Origin: Lagopus muta
Lineage: Eukaryota > Chordata > Aves > Galliformes > Phasianidae
Assembly: GCF_023343835.1 (NCBI RefSeq)
Contig: NC_064472.1
Coordinates: 43,533,799 to 43,597,798 of the forward strand
Length of the DNA: 64,000 bases
Direction of reading: 5' to 3'
The notes beneath the pieces are model-generated. The model worked only from the letters and a program-made list of their open reading frames with translations, had not been told where the DNA came from and searched no databases. The translations under genes and the position numbers were made by a program. Positions 11,815 to 23,483 of the stretch are shown one piece after another. How positions within the stretch are numbered: position 1 is the stretch's first letter; every line of letters starts with the position of its first letter.

Positions 11815-11974
11815 GGGTAATAATTCTTGATGTCACACAGAATAAGAGGGAACTGCATCCACCAGAAAATAAACCTATTTACGCTGCTCCACTCACTGCA
11901 ATTTAACCAGTTTAACCCTGTTAAACTGTGGGTCTGCTGTGATGAAACTTCCCAGGTTCTGTCATTCAGCTTTT
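11815..11974 (-). pseudogene. Protease N-terminal half of the minus-strand class I provirus
   Basis: On the minus strand this short segment reads VYFLVDA and then SYSV and HQELL, matching the retropepsin active-site region of class I viruses. The active-site aspartate is kept and the following T-G lost. The other half of the same protease (VVGATGQQEK) lies at about 6480-6567 beyond the ERV-L. The ERV-L therefore inserted inside the protease gene. Confidence 0.6.
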
Positions 11975-13744
11975 CACAGAATCAGAGTCACAGAATTGTA
12001 GGGGTTGGAAGGGAGCTCTAGAGGTCATTGAGACCAACCCCCCTGCCAAAGCAGGTTCCCTACAGCAGGTCGCACAGGTAGGCATCCAGGCAGGTCTTGA
12101 ACATCTCCAGAGAAGGAGACTCCACCACCTCCCTGGGCAGCCTGTTCCAGTGCTCCGTCACCCTCACCGTAAAGAAGTTCTTGCGCATGTTTGTGCAGAA
12201 CTTCCTATGCTGCAGCTTGTGTCCGTTTCCCCTTGTCCTGTCTCCACACACTGCTGAAAAGAGTCTGGCCTCGCCATTCTGCCCCCCACACCTTAGATAC
12301 TTATAGACCTGGATCAGGTCCCCTCTGTCTTCTTTTCCCAGGGCTAAACAGACTCAGTTCACTTAGGGGAGATGCTCCTACACCATCTTTGTGGCCCTCC
12401 GCTGGACTCTTTCCAAGATATCCCTGTCTTTTTGTACAGCGGAGCCCAGAACTGAACACAGTCCTTCAGATGAGGTCTTACCAGGGCAGAGTAGAGGGGG
12501 AGGATCACCTCCCTCGACCTCTGGCCACACTCTTCTAAATGTACCCCAGGATGCCATTGGCCTTTTTGGCCAATAGGGTACGCTGCTGGCTCATGGCCAA
12601 CCTGTCGTCCACCGGGACAGAATCACAGAATGGCCTGGGTTGGAAGGGACCTCAAGGATCACGAATGTCCAACCCCCTGCCACATGCAGGGCCACCAACT
12701 TCCACATTCAATACTGGACCAGGCTGCCCAGAACCCCATCCAACCTGGGCTTGAACACCTCTAGGGAAATCCACAACCTCTCTGGGCATCCTGTGCCATC
12801 ACATCGCCACACTCTCTGTGAAGAATTTTCCCCTGACATCCAACCTAAATCTCCCCTCCCTCAAAAACATTTCCCCTTGTCCTGCTGTTATCTACCCTTG
12901 TAAAGGGTTGACTCCTCTCCTGTTTGTAGGCTCCTTTTAGGTACTGGAAGGCTGCAATGAGGTCACCCCACAACCTTCTTTTCTCCAGGCTGAACAAGCC
13001 CAGCTCCATCAGCCTGTCTTCATAGGGGAGGTGCTCCAGCCCCCTCATCCTCTCTGGCTCTCCTCTGGACCCTCTCCAACAGCTCTCTGTCTTTCTTGTA
13101 CTGGGGACTCCAGACCTGGACACAGTACTCCAGATGGGGCCTCACACGAGCAGAGCAGAGAGGACAATCACCTCCCTGTCTCTCCTGGCCACCCCTCTTC
13201 TGATGGAGCCCAGGATACCATCTGCTTTCCAAGCTGCAAGAGCACACTTTTGGCTCATGTTAAGTTTTTTGTCTATCAAGACCCCCATGTCCTTCTCTGC
13301 AGGGCTGCTCTCAAGGACTGCTCCTTCCAGTCTGTATGGACGTCTGGGATTCCTCCAGCCCAAGTGCGAAATTTTGCACTTTGCTGTGTTGAACCTCATC
13401 AGGTTCACCTGGGCCACCTTTCTAGTCTGTCTAGACCATTCAGAGGTCCCTCTGAATGGCATCCCTTCCCAGGTCCCTCTCTGCAGAGCTCCTCTCCAGC
13501 AGGTTATCCCCCACCTGTATTGGTGCATGCAATTATTCCTCCCCAGATGCAAGACTCTACACTTGCTTTTGTTAAACCTCATCTGGTTTCTTACTGCCCA
13601 GCTCTCCAGGTCTCGCTGAACAGTAGCACAGCCTTCAGGTGTGTCAGCCAATCCTCCCAGCATATGCAAACTTGCTGAGGGTGGCCGCTATCCCCTCATC
13701 AAGGTCATTGATGATGAAGATGTTGAACAAGACCGGACCCAGCA
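11975..13744 (-). mobile_element. CR1 LINE 3' portion, split by a second CR1
   Basis: Read on the minus strand, 11975-12618 is the CR1 3' end (ORF2 tail with [19 protein letters not shown], then the 3' UTR ending in AATTCTGTGA-type sequence). The same CR1 resumes at 13467-13744 with the RT part ([22 protein letters not shown]). The two halves meet exactly at the point where the uninterrupted CR1 at 27.7 kb reads GGACACCCAGGTCCC. It is 5'-truncated in the RT domain and carries frameshifts. Confidence 0.9.
12619..13467 (-). mobile_element. CR1 LINE inserted into the older CR1
   Basis: It has its own 3' end at 12619 (CACAGAATGGCCTGGGTTGG on the plus strand) and runs to about 13467 within the RT domain. 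Minus-strand frames include the [16 protein letters not shown] block, the [11 protein letters not shown] block and an EKDMGVLIDKKL block. It belongs to a different CR1 subfamily from its host, as shown by the different 3' UTR. It is 5'-truncated and inactive. Confidence 0.88.
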
Positions 13745-16050
13745 ATCAGAGATCAGAGGCAATTTCTTTCCCTCTCATCCTGGGACAGCTTCTCCACCAG
13801 TATCTCATTTCCCTGCTATTTGCACACTGCTTTCATTCCAGCGGAGGAGGAACGCTCCCTGGGCCCTACCCCAGTGCAGCTGCTGTTGTTCTTCCCAGTT
13901 TCTTTCTTTTGTTACAATCCCTGTTTCTATATAGTCTCCAGGCTCTCTCAGTTATTAATTTCTACATCCCTTACTTCCACTTCTTTTAATCTCTGTATCA
14001 CTGGGAGAAAGTAAAGACATTCTTGCTCTCATTAGCAAAAGACCAAAAGACCTTGGGAGATGTAAACAAATTTGGCAGACATGGAGGGAGAATATCGAAG
14101 GACTCTATTTGTGCCTGACAGTACCTCTCGACATAATTGTGAGACATCCATCTTGTACACCTGGCATGGGTGTCAGCAGATGCTATAAAGGTCAAGATGA
14201 CCAGTTTAAGTCCCACTGAAATTAAGACTGTTGATGGAGATGGGCAGTGGGGAACCATGGGAGCATGTATGACAAAGGAACAGAAGGCAAATTGCCAAAT
14301 GATGGAAGACCCCATCAATTAAGAATGGAACCTACTTTGTCCCAGCCAGAAACAAACAGGGGAGACAACTAGTGAAGAAGGAGGTGAGCAACAAGACTGA
14401 GCTGCATTTCACGGAGAAATGGTTTCATGGTAAGCTGGGAGCATGGAGCAATGGGTGGCATCAGGTGTTCCTGGTTTCTTATTCAATATTCCACCTTGCT
14501 CACCAGCAATGTCTCTCCAGTGAGCTAAAATACAACCCAGGGGGTCTTTTTGATATATCTTTAGACACCTCATCTCATAACAGCTTCTTTCACACCACAA
14601 ACGTTTAACAATCACAGAGACAGTGACAATAATTGGTACAGTTTATCCTTGGTGTCCTTCCTTTCTTTGCCTCCCTCCAGGGCCCAACCTTCCCTTGGTA
14701 TTCCTTTCCCAGTCTTTTGCATAGCTGCCCATCTGATCATGCCTCTTTCTTCTCCAATAATCAACATAGCCATGATAGACAACATTTCCATCTGTGAGTA
14801 GAAATTAGGCCATAGAAATTGATCCAATTGTTCTGCTACTCTTATAGGATCCTCAATTAAAGAATTATTTCCTTCTTGAAATTCCTGACCTTTCTACCAG
14901 TAAAAGGGGGTTTTACATATAAAACATATGTTTAATATATCATTAAGCATTAACATATCATTTACATTGGTCCAATTCCCTCAGTAACTGAGAACTGTAC
15001 TCTCTCTAGAACCCTGAACAGGATCAGCAGCACGGTCATTCCCTGCCTCTGCAGAAGCTACTGCTACTTGCATTGCTTTGGAACTTCAAGGGTGTGGGAA
15101 AGTTATCTAAGAGATCCCATTTATGATCTTTCTACTTCTCTTGTTTTTCTTTTGAACTTTGAGTCCTTCTTGTGAGAAACTGCTGTACTTCTTACACCCA
15201 TTAAGCTGCATAAGCCAATTCTGTTTCAGAGAAAAAAGTCTTACTGTTTATATAATAAAATATAAATAAATATTTATAATATAAATTGAAAGTCTGACAA
15301 ACCCCATCTTCTTCAGATCCATATTTCAGTCCAAATATTGATTTTCCCTGCAGTGGCTCTCTATGCCATGGCATCTTTTACCTGTCTAGTCCCTAGTTTT
15401 GGGATTAATTTTCCAATTCTGAAGATCTTTCCCAAGAGACTATCTCAGGCACAATTTCGGGAACCTCTTTTTCCTGCTCTTGTGTGCTCCTACTACGCAT
15501 CCCTCTGGAACGCTGCTATGAACTTCCTAGCTCTCAAGTTACCACAGTCTGACTCTTGGATATAGTGCCCAATCCCTCCTGAGTGCCACGCTCTGATTTT
15601 CAGGTTAAGTAGGGGTGTACTGCTGGCACTTCATCACGTGAGCAGGGTTCCATATGCCAACAGCTTCCCTCCCAAGGCTGTTTCTTTCATGCTTTGAAAC
15701 AAAAAAGCCACACCCCTTGTGGTACTATGGAATCGTGGACTGGCTCTCTGCACTCACTTTGCACTGAAAGTGCATCCCAGTCACACACTCAAGAGTCTCA
15801 ACAGACCCCCAAGGCAAGAATTTAATTCTCTTACCTTTGTCCATGTATGAAGTTACCATGGTCTGCAGGGGTTAACACCCATGTCTACCTGCCCCTTAGC
15901 TTTCATGGAGCCTATTTTCATGTAACAGTCTCAGTTTCCAATCAGCTATCTCAAAGAGTCACCTCACCACTCAGACAGGACCACTAAAATCAGTGGGGTA
16001 TGTCCCTCCTGGCCAGGGCAGCAGGGGGACCTCCTCAGGAGGTGACAACA
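13745..16050 (-). pseudogene. Gag and leader of the minus-strand class I provirus, degenerate
   Basis: The open frame at 14612-14827 (minus) resembles the capsid region of class I gag (WDQFLWPNFYSQMEML, then a GEERGMIRWAAMQ block like the EER-helix of gammaretroviral capsid). It lies on the same strand as the pol pieces at 4.4-6.4 kb and upstream of them in transcription order. It also lies downstream of the primer binding site at 16051-16068. The rest of the interval shows only short broken frames. Assignment of 13745-14600 and 14850-16050 to gag or leader rests on position, not on protein matches. Confidence 0.5.
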
Positions 16051-16068
16051 ATCACGGACAAGTCCCCA
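16051..16068 (-). other. tRNA-Pro-type primer binding site
   Basis: On the minus strand, TGGGGACTTGTCCGTGAT differs at three places from the common gammaretroviral proline-tRNA site TGGGGGCTCGTCCGGGAT. It lies three bases (ATT) after an LTR ending in AACA. This fixes both the class and the direction of the provirus. Confidence 0.75.
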
Positions 16069-16071
16069 AAT

Positions 16072-16622
16072 TGTTGGAAATATCCAAATAACTTATCAGG
16101 ATGGTATCTCTGATTAAAGTGGATTTTGTTCCCAATTGCAATGGCAGGTGTCCTGCAAGCAGAAGCACACCTGCAGAGACACTGCTACATCTTTTATGCC
16201 CTATTACCTGGTGCTTATCTTTTACTCCCCTGGTTTCTCATTGGCTGAGTACTTCAGGTTCACAGATCTTTCCAACGCTTAAGTGAACGTATGGATATTG
16301 GCTAAACATAAATTATTGCTATCTAAACATGTATATTATTTAACTTCTCCTTCTTAAATTCTCTATCATTAAGGTCTTGTCTGTCCAGCACCAAAAATTA
16401 GTAGTCTCTCAGCATAATGAGCCTATTGAAATCCTTGTCACGCTGTTTAGGAGTGGGATGTCTAACTTGCTTTTAACTCAAGGCTCAGAGGTATTCCAGA
16501 TGGCTGGACTGACTGTCTTTGTAGCTGTAGATTACTCCATCTACCTAATCTCTATGACTGTAAATTACTTCATCTATCTGCTGAGCATGTGAAGACTATC
16601 AGAGGCCCTGATGAAGTAATGA
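16072..16622 (-). repeat. 5' LTR of the minus-strand class I provirus
   Basis: The LTR ends at 16072 with CA next to the primer binding site. Reading toward it on the minus strand, a CCAAT box (near 16240) is followed by a CATAAAAG TATA-like box (about 16189-16199). The upper part, 16447-16622, matches 2940-3125 of the partial left LTR. The exact U3 start was not found. It probably lies between 16622 and 16712. Confidence 0.6.
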
Positions 16623-16695
16623 TGTTGCTTGATTTTCATTAAAAAAAAACTCAGAGAAAATGAGACTGATCTAACCTGTATTTTTAGATAATTCT

Positions 16696-17129
16696 CAAAG
16701 GGAGGAATTGCTGTCAGTCAAGTAAGGACTAGCCATTGTACAAGTTTATGTATGTGTATCCTTAGATATCGCAAATATGTGTTTTTGTCTAGGTCAGGAT
16801 GCAAATCCTTGCAGCAGAATTCTTAATCACAGTGTGAGAATTAAAACTATCTTTGAGACAGGAGCATCTTGAAAAAATCTGTACTTAATTAGCCTAACAA
16901 GCATAGCCTTCAGGTAGGGAGTTTAGCCCTATCTGTTACAGACCAATTGTGTCAGAGTAATGGTCAGGTGATAAAAACATGAATAAAAAAGCATCATAAA
17001 AATTATGGGGATTGCTAGCTTTGTGAGAGGCTACTTGACAGCCAGACTTGTGCAACTTTGCAATAAATCATTGTCTTGTCTTTGTATGAAGATGGCTTAC
17101 TGTGCATTGAGTAATGAATTTGCCTTTCA
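16696..17129 (+). repeat. Plus-strand LTR candidate with polypurine tract
   Basis: CAAAGGGAGGAATTG at 16696-16710 resembles a polypurine tract. It is followed at 16712 by TGTCAG, and the segment ends TTTCA at 17129. Inside are a CCAAT-like box near 16950, A/T-rich TATA-like elements near 16970-17000 and an AATAAA at 17062-17067 placed about 60 bases before the end. It may be the 3' LTR of the plus-strand class I copy whose pol lies at 1-2750, with everything between being a later insertion. Confidence 0.45.
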
Positions 17130-18690
17130 GATAACTATGGCAGAAAAAGAAAAAACAAAAAAACATTGTGAAAAACATCTAAGAAAAAGACATGACATCC
17201 TAACAATCCACTGGAAGCTAATGGAAAAGTAATAGAGACTGTTCTTTCAAAGTTTTAATACTGAGGTAGGAGAGAAAAGATTATGAAATTCTAGTAGATT
17301 TTTGAGGAAGTTGTTTTATTTCTATAATAGATGGAAACTATTATGTAGATAATCTTGTTTGATTTTCTCCCAGTAATGTTGGATTAATTAACAAATACTG
17401 CTGTTTTTGTTTTTCACAGTGCTTATCTAATTTTGTATTTATTATTTTCATCTGCTTTCATTTGCTTCTTCATTACCCCTTTTTGCTATGATTACAGTCA
17501 TGTCACTTTCACGTAGATGCATTTGCTATTTTTTACACATAATTTGTATGAAAAGAATGTCGAACTCTACTGTATTCTGTGTTGGTACTGCAGATGGAGT
17601 ATGTACCTAACTTGGTAGCATTATTTACTGTATTTTAGTGCTGTCTCCGCTCTGATTGTCTAAGGATATAAATGTGTCTGCTTTGACAGAAATATTTATG
17701 CAGTACGGCTTTAGTAGAATGATGAACATAAAAATAAGTGATAACCTACAGACTATTGGGTGTGCTTAAACTCACACACTAACACATCTGCCTCCATTAA
17801 ACTAGCAACCACGTAAAAAACGCAGTTGCACAAAAGTCTCAGTTACGTTATATACATACGCACTTGCAATGCTTCCTAAAAGCAATTACACAAAATACAG
17901 GCAATTCACAAGGGAAGCACCGTATGAGACCTCAGGACTGAAAAAAAAAAAAAAAAAGGAGTTAAAAAGAAAGTGAATTAATACAGTATGCAGCAATGAA
18001 CAATTATTACATACCACCCCATTTGTGAGAATTCATTAAATGTACTGAAGAAAGCGTGTCATATAAATCCTATTTCCCTGCAGGCCAATGAGACTTGGCA
18101 GTGCCAGGCTTCAGGGAGACCATACAAAAAGTAGGACGAGGTTACACTACCACAATGGGTAAAAGACTTAACAACCATTTCTGTAGGTGCCTTCCACAGA
18201 CAAAGCATCAAAATACAGGAAATGAATAAATGCAGTTACCTCAATGCAGTAATTTCATCACTTGTCTTTGTGGAAACAGCAGTGAACCTGGCAATCAATG
18301 AAGGATGAAGAAACCAATTTAATGACAGTGCATTTTATGGAAAATAACTGTCTTTTGTGCCTTAGTCATTCTCTTCTGGGGAAATTAAAAAACAAACAAA
18401 CAAACAAACAAAAAAAAAAGTTCAAAAACAAGCCTAAGGGAAACTCTCATAAAAGGAAAATAAAAATATTTATTTAGACTTAAAAATACTGGTATGTTGC
18501 TTTGACATGTTGTTTCACTTCATATGGTCTAAAATTTCAATGGGAATTTTTACTGCTAGCACTCACTTCTATCCCTCAGTAACATTTTCCAGACCCTTTC
18601 TGGTGCTGGTCAATTTTTTCTCTTTTTTTTTTTTTTATCCTTATTAGTACATTTCAGCCTCTTGGTAGGCCCTAGAATAGTGGCAATGTG
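17130..18690. other. Noncoding AT-rich stretch
   Basis: No gene or recognisable element was seen. There is an A-run at about 17941-17957 and an AAAC repeat with flanking A-run at 18387-18420. Confidence 0.6.
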
Positions 18691-18699
18691 ATCATGTGT

Positions 18700-19110
18700 G
18701 AATCATACTATAAAAGGCACAAACCTAGGGATCTGCACATGTGCCCACCACCAGAGGACCATGACTACAAGTAAAGACCGTTGCTGGATCCAAGGATGGT
18801 GATACCATTTCTTCTCTCTCTCTGCCTTCACTTTTGGTTGGATCCTAGGGAAAAGATATTTTGCTTCTCTTTCATGTCTTTCTCAGTCTCTTCAGTTTGG
18901 CACATAAACATAGTATTGTTACAAGTTTTGAATATCGTTGGGTTTTGCAAAGCTGTTGTCTATTGTAATTCCAGTGAATTTTAAATCACTGAGGTTTGCC
19001 AAGCCACTATTTTCCATAATTCCACTGAGTTTATATGGAGCTAATGTTGTTTCAACTTTTGCCAAACTGCTATCTGTGGTACTTCTGCTCAGTTTTAAGT
19101 AAATTCACAA
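18700..19110 (+). repeat. LTR-like promoter segment with three degenerate tandem repeats
   Basis: A strong TATA box (TATAAAAGG, 18709-18717) is followed by a pyrimidine-rich stretch. Three degenerate copies of a roughly 45-base unit then begin at 18943, 18995 and 19057 (TTTTGC-AA, then AATTCC or ACTTCTGC, then A-TGA-TTT). The structure suggests part of an old LTR. No polymerase or gag is nearby, and the family was not recognised. Confidence 0.35.
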
Positions 19111-20316
19111 TTTGTTTCAATCTCACATAACTGTCATTACTCCTTGCTACCACACAAAGAATTAAAAGTTTAACCTCACCTTTCCCACTGAGTGGGTCAG
19201 AACAGAGATGATACATATTTGTAATACACAGATGACATAAGTATAACTATGACACTGTAAATACTGAGAAGACTGATAGGAGCTGATTGAAGAAAAGAAG
19301 TTCTTGATACCTATTTATTAAATATTTTCTTCCATTCTTCATTTGAATGAGAAACATATCTATCATTCCAGTTTAAATCAATAAAGATTGTTAATGCTGT
19401 CTTCCTCAGCTCACACGTAATAGTCTTTAGTGGTCAGTGTCTAGTGATAAACAACTTCATCAGTTCTCCTCTCTGTGTCACCTTTGCATTTAAACATCTT
19501 GAAATTTTCCATCTGCTGTATGCTTTTGAAATAAAAATTCCCATGAACATTTCACAGGCAGATAAATAAAAAATAATATGTACATTTTCTTCTTTAAGTC
19601 TTCCATAAACGTGCATTTTTGTCTGGAACACTAGTTAACAGACTTCTGTGTGCTGTAATCTGCATGCACAACTTCAAGACACAGACTTGATTAATTTACT
19701 TTTTTGTCATTTTCTACGTCTTGCAGATTCTAGAATGTAGATAGTTACAAAACTATTATTTAAAAAAAATACAAAAAATGAAGGATTTCAAAATATTTCA
19801 ATGAGCAAAACATATTCCCTCCGAAAAGAAAAATGAGAATATTGCTCACCTCTAGAGTCACAGAAAAAATAATAACCTGAAATCAAGTGATAAATAAAGA
19901 GGATATATATATCCAGTGGAAATAAAATCAATACTGAAAAATATAGGAAAGTTGCTTCAAATTGCTCTGACTTAAATTTTTAATGGTTCAAATGCATCTG
20001 AAATGAGCTAAGCAGCATCCAAGAATGCATACTCCCATTGATAAATTTCTGAATGTAGGTGCTTTGACCAAGAGATGCCCTTGTGCTTTCTCTTAGTAAA
20101 TCAACTCCAGATGCTGCTTACTGCAGAACAAAATGATCTGATAAACAACAAGGGAAACTGTCCCTTTTAGTGTTTGATGCTGAACAAATTTGTTTTCATT
20201 AGGAAAGCCAAATAAATGATAATTAGGAGAATTTAGTTGCAGAAAATCATGCCATTCAAGGAAGTCTGAAGTGCTTGTAGAAATTGAAAGTGTTGGCAAC
20301 TGTATCTAAATTTCAT
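19111..20316. other. Noncoding AT-rich stretch
   Basis: No coding region or known repeat was recognised. Open frames here are short and lack family features. Confidence 0.6.
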
Positions 20317-20857
20317 AGTTGCTCCAAAAGTAATTCCTCCTACTTACTTCTATTCAAACCACAACAAATGCAAATAGTGGAACAACACTACTTGATAGAG
20401 CTACAAAGAATTCTTCTTCAGCATTGTCACTAGTATTGGCTGATTCACATAGATGAGCTGATTGAGCAGCTCTTAATTTTTTCGTGTGACAGCTGTGAAT
20501 GGCCAGCTGGAATGTGGTTTGTGCTGTTGGCGCTGCTGAAGTGCATCAGCTACAGTCTCACTATTCTCACATCCACTCTCCGGTGTCCTTAAATATTCAG
20601 AAAACATTTATGTATTTCATTGGGTGCAATTTTTTTCCACAAGGAGGAATTCAGTGGCACACCTCTGCTTCATCCTAACTTCCATGTCAGGTGCCATTTT
20701 GTTAGACTGCCCCTCTGCCATCTCCCACATGGCAACAAAATGTAACAGAATATTGGTGGGAAAGTTCAGCCTTTACTGCCATACAGTCAACATTTGCCTC
20801 TGCCATTGTGGGAAAACATAATAAGATAGGAGGCATTACTTTTGGAGTAGCCCTCAT
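20317..20857. mobile_element. Short mariner-type DNA transposon (non-autonomous)
   Basis: The left end (20319-20346, GCTCCAAAAGTAAT then CCTCCTA) and the right end (20822-20855, whose complement reads GGGCTACTCCAAAAGTAATG) form terminal inverted repeats about 540 bp apart. TA dinucleotides lie at the ends, as for the Tc1/mariner superfamily. The interior has no transposase. The same terminus occurs at 26992-27097. I believe this matches the short mariner-derived elements known in chicken, but the family name is from recall. Confidence 0.7.
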
Positions 20858-22555
20858 ATATTGTACCAAGAATGAAGAAAGTGATATTTGATGTTTTCTG
20901 TCTGTGGTTCCTGAGAATTCAAAAATTTTTTCATCAGGCTGGTGGAAATGAAAACATTTTTTCCCCCTCAGACAACTAATGAATCAAAAGAAGTAATATG
21001 GACCAGCAAATTAGCAACATCAAAGTACACACACATTAAAAGGAAAGAGCAGTGAGTGATTCTAGATATGCAAAATGAGGAGTTAGATTGTGGCTACTTT
21101 TTCCTCAGTTCCACCATGAATACTATTGCTGCCTCCTTCTTTGTGGCTTAGTTTCTGCTTTTCACCATCTTATACACTGTATTGACATAGTCATTTGATT
21201 ACTGTCAAGAGAGTTGCAGATGACATCTGCACATGCATACGTGCATACACACAGGAGAGTACTGGGGCCAGCATCTGTGCAAACTCGTATTGCTGCTTAA
21301 AAGTCTTCTCAAATTAGTCCTTCTTGATATAAAGTTTTAGACTGGTGCTAACAGATTGGCTGAATTGCACCAAGAGAGCAAACAGCATCTTAGAATAGAT
21401 ATGGGCATGAAATGCATTGATGGCATGTAGTCCTGAGTAGTCATTTATAAACAGGTTATATTCTTACAGTTGTTATATATTCATTATGTTTCCAAAAATC
21501 GTTAACATAATCAGTTGTGTCCTCCTCTCCCCCCAGTGTAATCAGTCAGAGGTCTCTGCAGCTGCACAGTGGCCTTTTAATATTATCACAGCTCATCCAG
21601 TGGTTTCCCTTCAACTGTCTTCATCATAATGTCTACTGGTCAACCTCTCATTGGTTTCTTGCTTTGATGCCCATAATCTTTCTTCCTCACTCTTGTGATT
21701 ACAAGTTATTTGTTCTTGTGAATTGAGAAAGAGTGGTTTTGTAATATTCTTCACTACTTAGAAAAACCATGTTTAAGAAAGAAGAAATCCATATCAGGAA
21801 ATCCCTAAAGGTTACTAAGCCCCAGCTCCTGATTTGTGATATCCATTATGCTGTGCTAAAAAACATTAAATTTAATTATACATTTACATTTATCTAGCAC
21901 TCTGTCTCTTGTAGGTACATACTTTCTTCTCTAGTTCTATACCTCCGCATTAATAATACTTTTTCAAAGCATTCTCATCAAGTCTGTGTGGATATCCTTA
22001 GAGCACCCAGATTGGGAATCAAAAAGAAGTCACTAAATCCCAGCAATCATACATTCACAGCATGAAGGGACTAATTACCATTAAATCTTAGCAAAAACAA
22101 AAATATATATCCAAGTCAGCATTTCACCAGCAACTTACAACAGGTCCCAGGAGAAATACTGCATATCTTTTTCTTTGCATCATCTAGAGTAAGTCTGAAT
22201 GAAAATAAAAATGAAAAAAAAATGAAAAGGCATCTGACTGTACACTTTGTAGTATATTAGGCTTGGTTGTCTGCTTGGTCTTGTGCTGTTGGAGCACAAA
22301 TGCTTGTTTTAGCATGATAATTAATGACAGCATTAAAAGAACTGAACATAGAAGTGATGTGGTTAAAGCCTGTCATTTCACCACAGAGGCAGATCATATA
22401 ATCTAGCCACAAGATATCTGTATATTTTGAGCTAGGCCAATGATTAGTTGTCTAATCTTTGATGCCTTTCTTTACCTGTTGCAGCATTGATACCATAAAG
22501 CATCACTCAAGAAACTCTGTAAGACTCAAGCCAAGAGGGACTTTCTAACCCCAGG
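20858..22555. other. Noncoding stretch
   Basis: No gene, LTR or LINE fragment was recognised. Open frames are short and unsupported. Confidence 0.55.
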
Positions 22556-23285
22556 TTAGCCATCCTGCTGGCAGGATGGGCTTCGAGAAGGGGAAATGCT
22601 GGGTTTTGCCATGGGTAGGGAAACACATCTGGTTTTCATTCTCTTTTTGCCTTTGAGTGCCAGAGGCATACAGGAGAACCTGTCAGTTGGTGGACCTTTC
22701 CTGCCCTCTGCTGTTCAGCTGGGGAGATGTTCCAACTTCTCCAAGCACATCAGGATAAAGATACGTAACCAAAATCAGTCCAGGCTGGCTGTACTTGTGG
22801 GCATCAGCTGCTGGCATGTGCCTTGGTGATGCCATGGGCATGGCACAGCAGGTACAATGTTGACAGTTGCCGTTGTCACACAGGCACTGGTGACTTGAAG
22901 GACATAGAAAGAGGATAGAAAGAGCTGCAGCCCTGTGCCAGATGAGGCCAAGGTGAGTGGGATGTGGTTTCAGTTGCTGCTGCTGGCAGGATGGGCTTTG
23001 AGGAGGGGAAATGCTGGGGTTTCCATGGGCAGGGAAACACACCTGGTTTTCATTCTCTCTTTGCCTTTGAGTGCCTGAGGCATACAGGAGAGCCTGTCCA
23101 GTTGGTGGACCTTTCCAGTCCTCTGCTGTTCAGCTGGAGAGATGTCCCAGCTTCTCCAAGGACATCAGAACGAAGATATGTAACCAGAATCAGTCCAGGC
23201 TGGCTGTACTTGAATGCATCAGCTGCTGGCATCTGCCTTGGTGAATCCTTGGGCATGGCACAGCTAGTACAATGTTGATAGTTTT
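22556..23285 (-). repeat. Left array of the 415-bp tandem repeat (about 1.75 units)
   Basis: One full unit and most of a second lie head to tail: CTGCTGGCAGGATGGGCTT recurs about 415 bases apart, and the second unit stops at about 23285. They are inverted relative to the array at 31640-33690. A frame on the complementary strand (22683-23042) stays open for 119 codons, but no protein family was recognised. Confidence 0.85.
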
Positions 23286-23483
23286 TAGATGGCCTCCGTC
23301 CTTGTCAGGTGTCTTGAATTACTGAGTTGCTTAAAGATTGGTTGGACCAATTACATTCTTAGCGATGACTCTAGATACATGTGTGCACAAAAGCGCACTC
23401 TAGTGTAGTCAGTGTAATGATGAATTCATGCCTTGTTTCCTTTAGCCTATGTTTTTAGATCAGGAGGACAGATTTCTGGATAG

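Noticed and set aside
13031..13678. A 215-codon plus-strand open frame
   Set aside because: It is antisense to nested CR1 sequence; no protein features.
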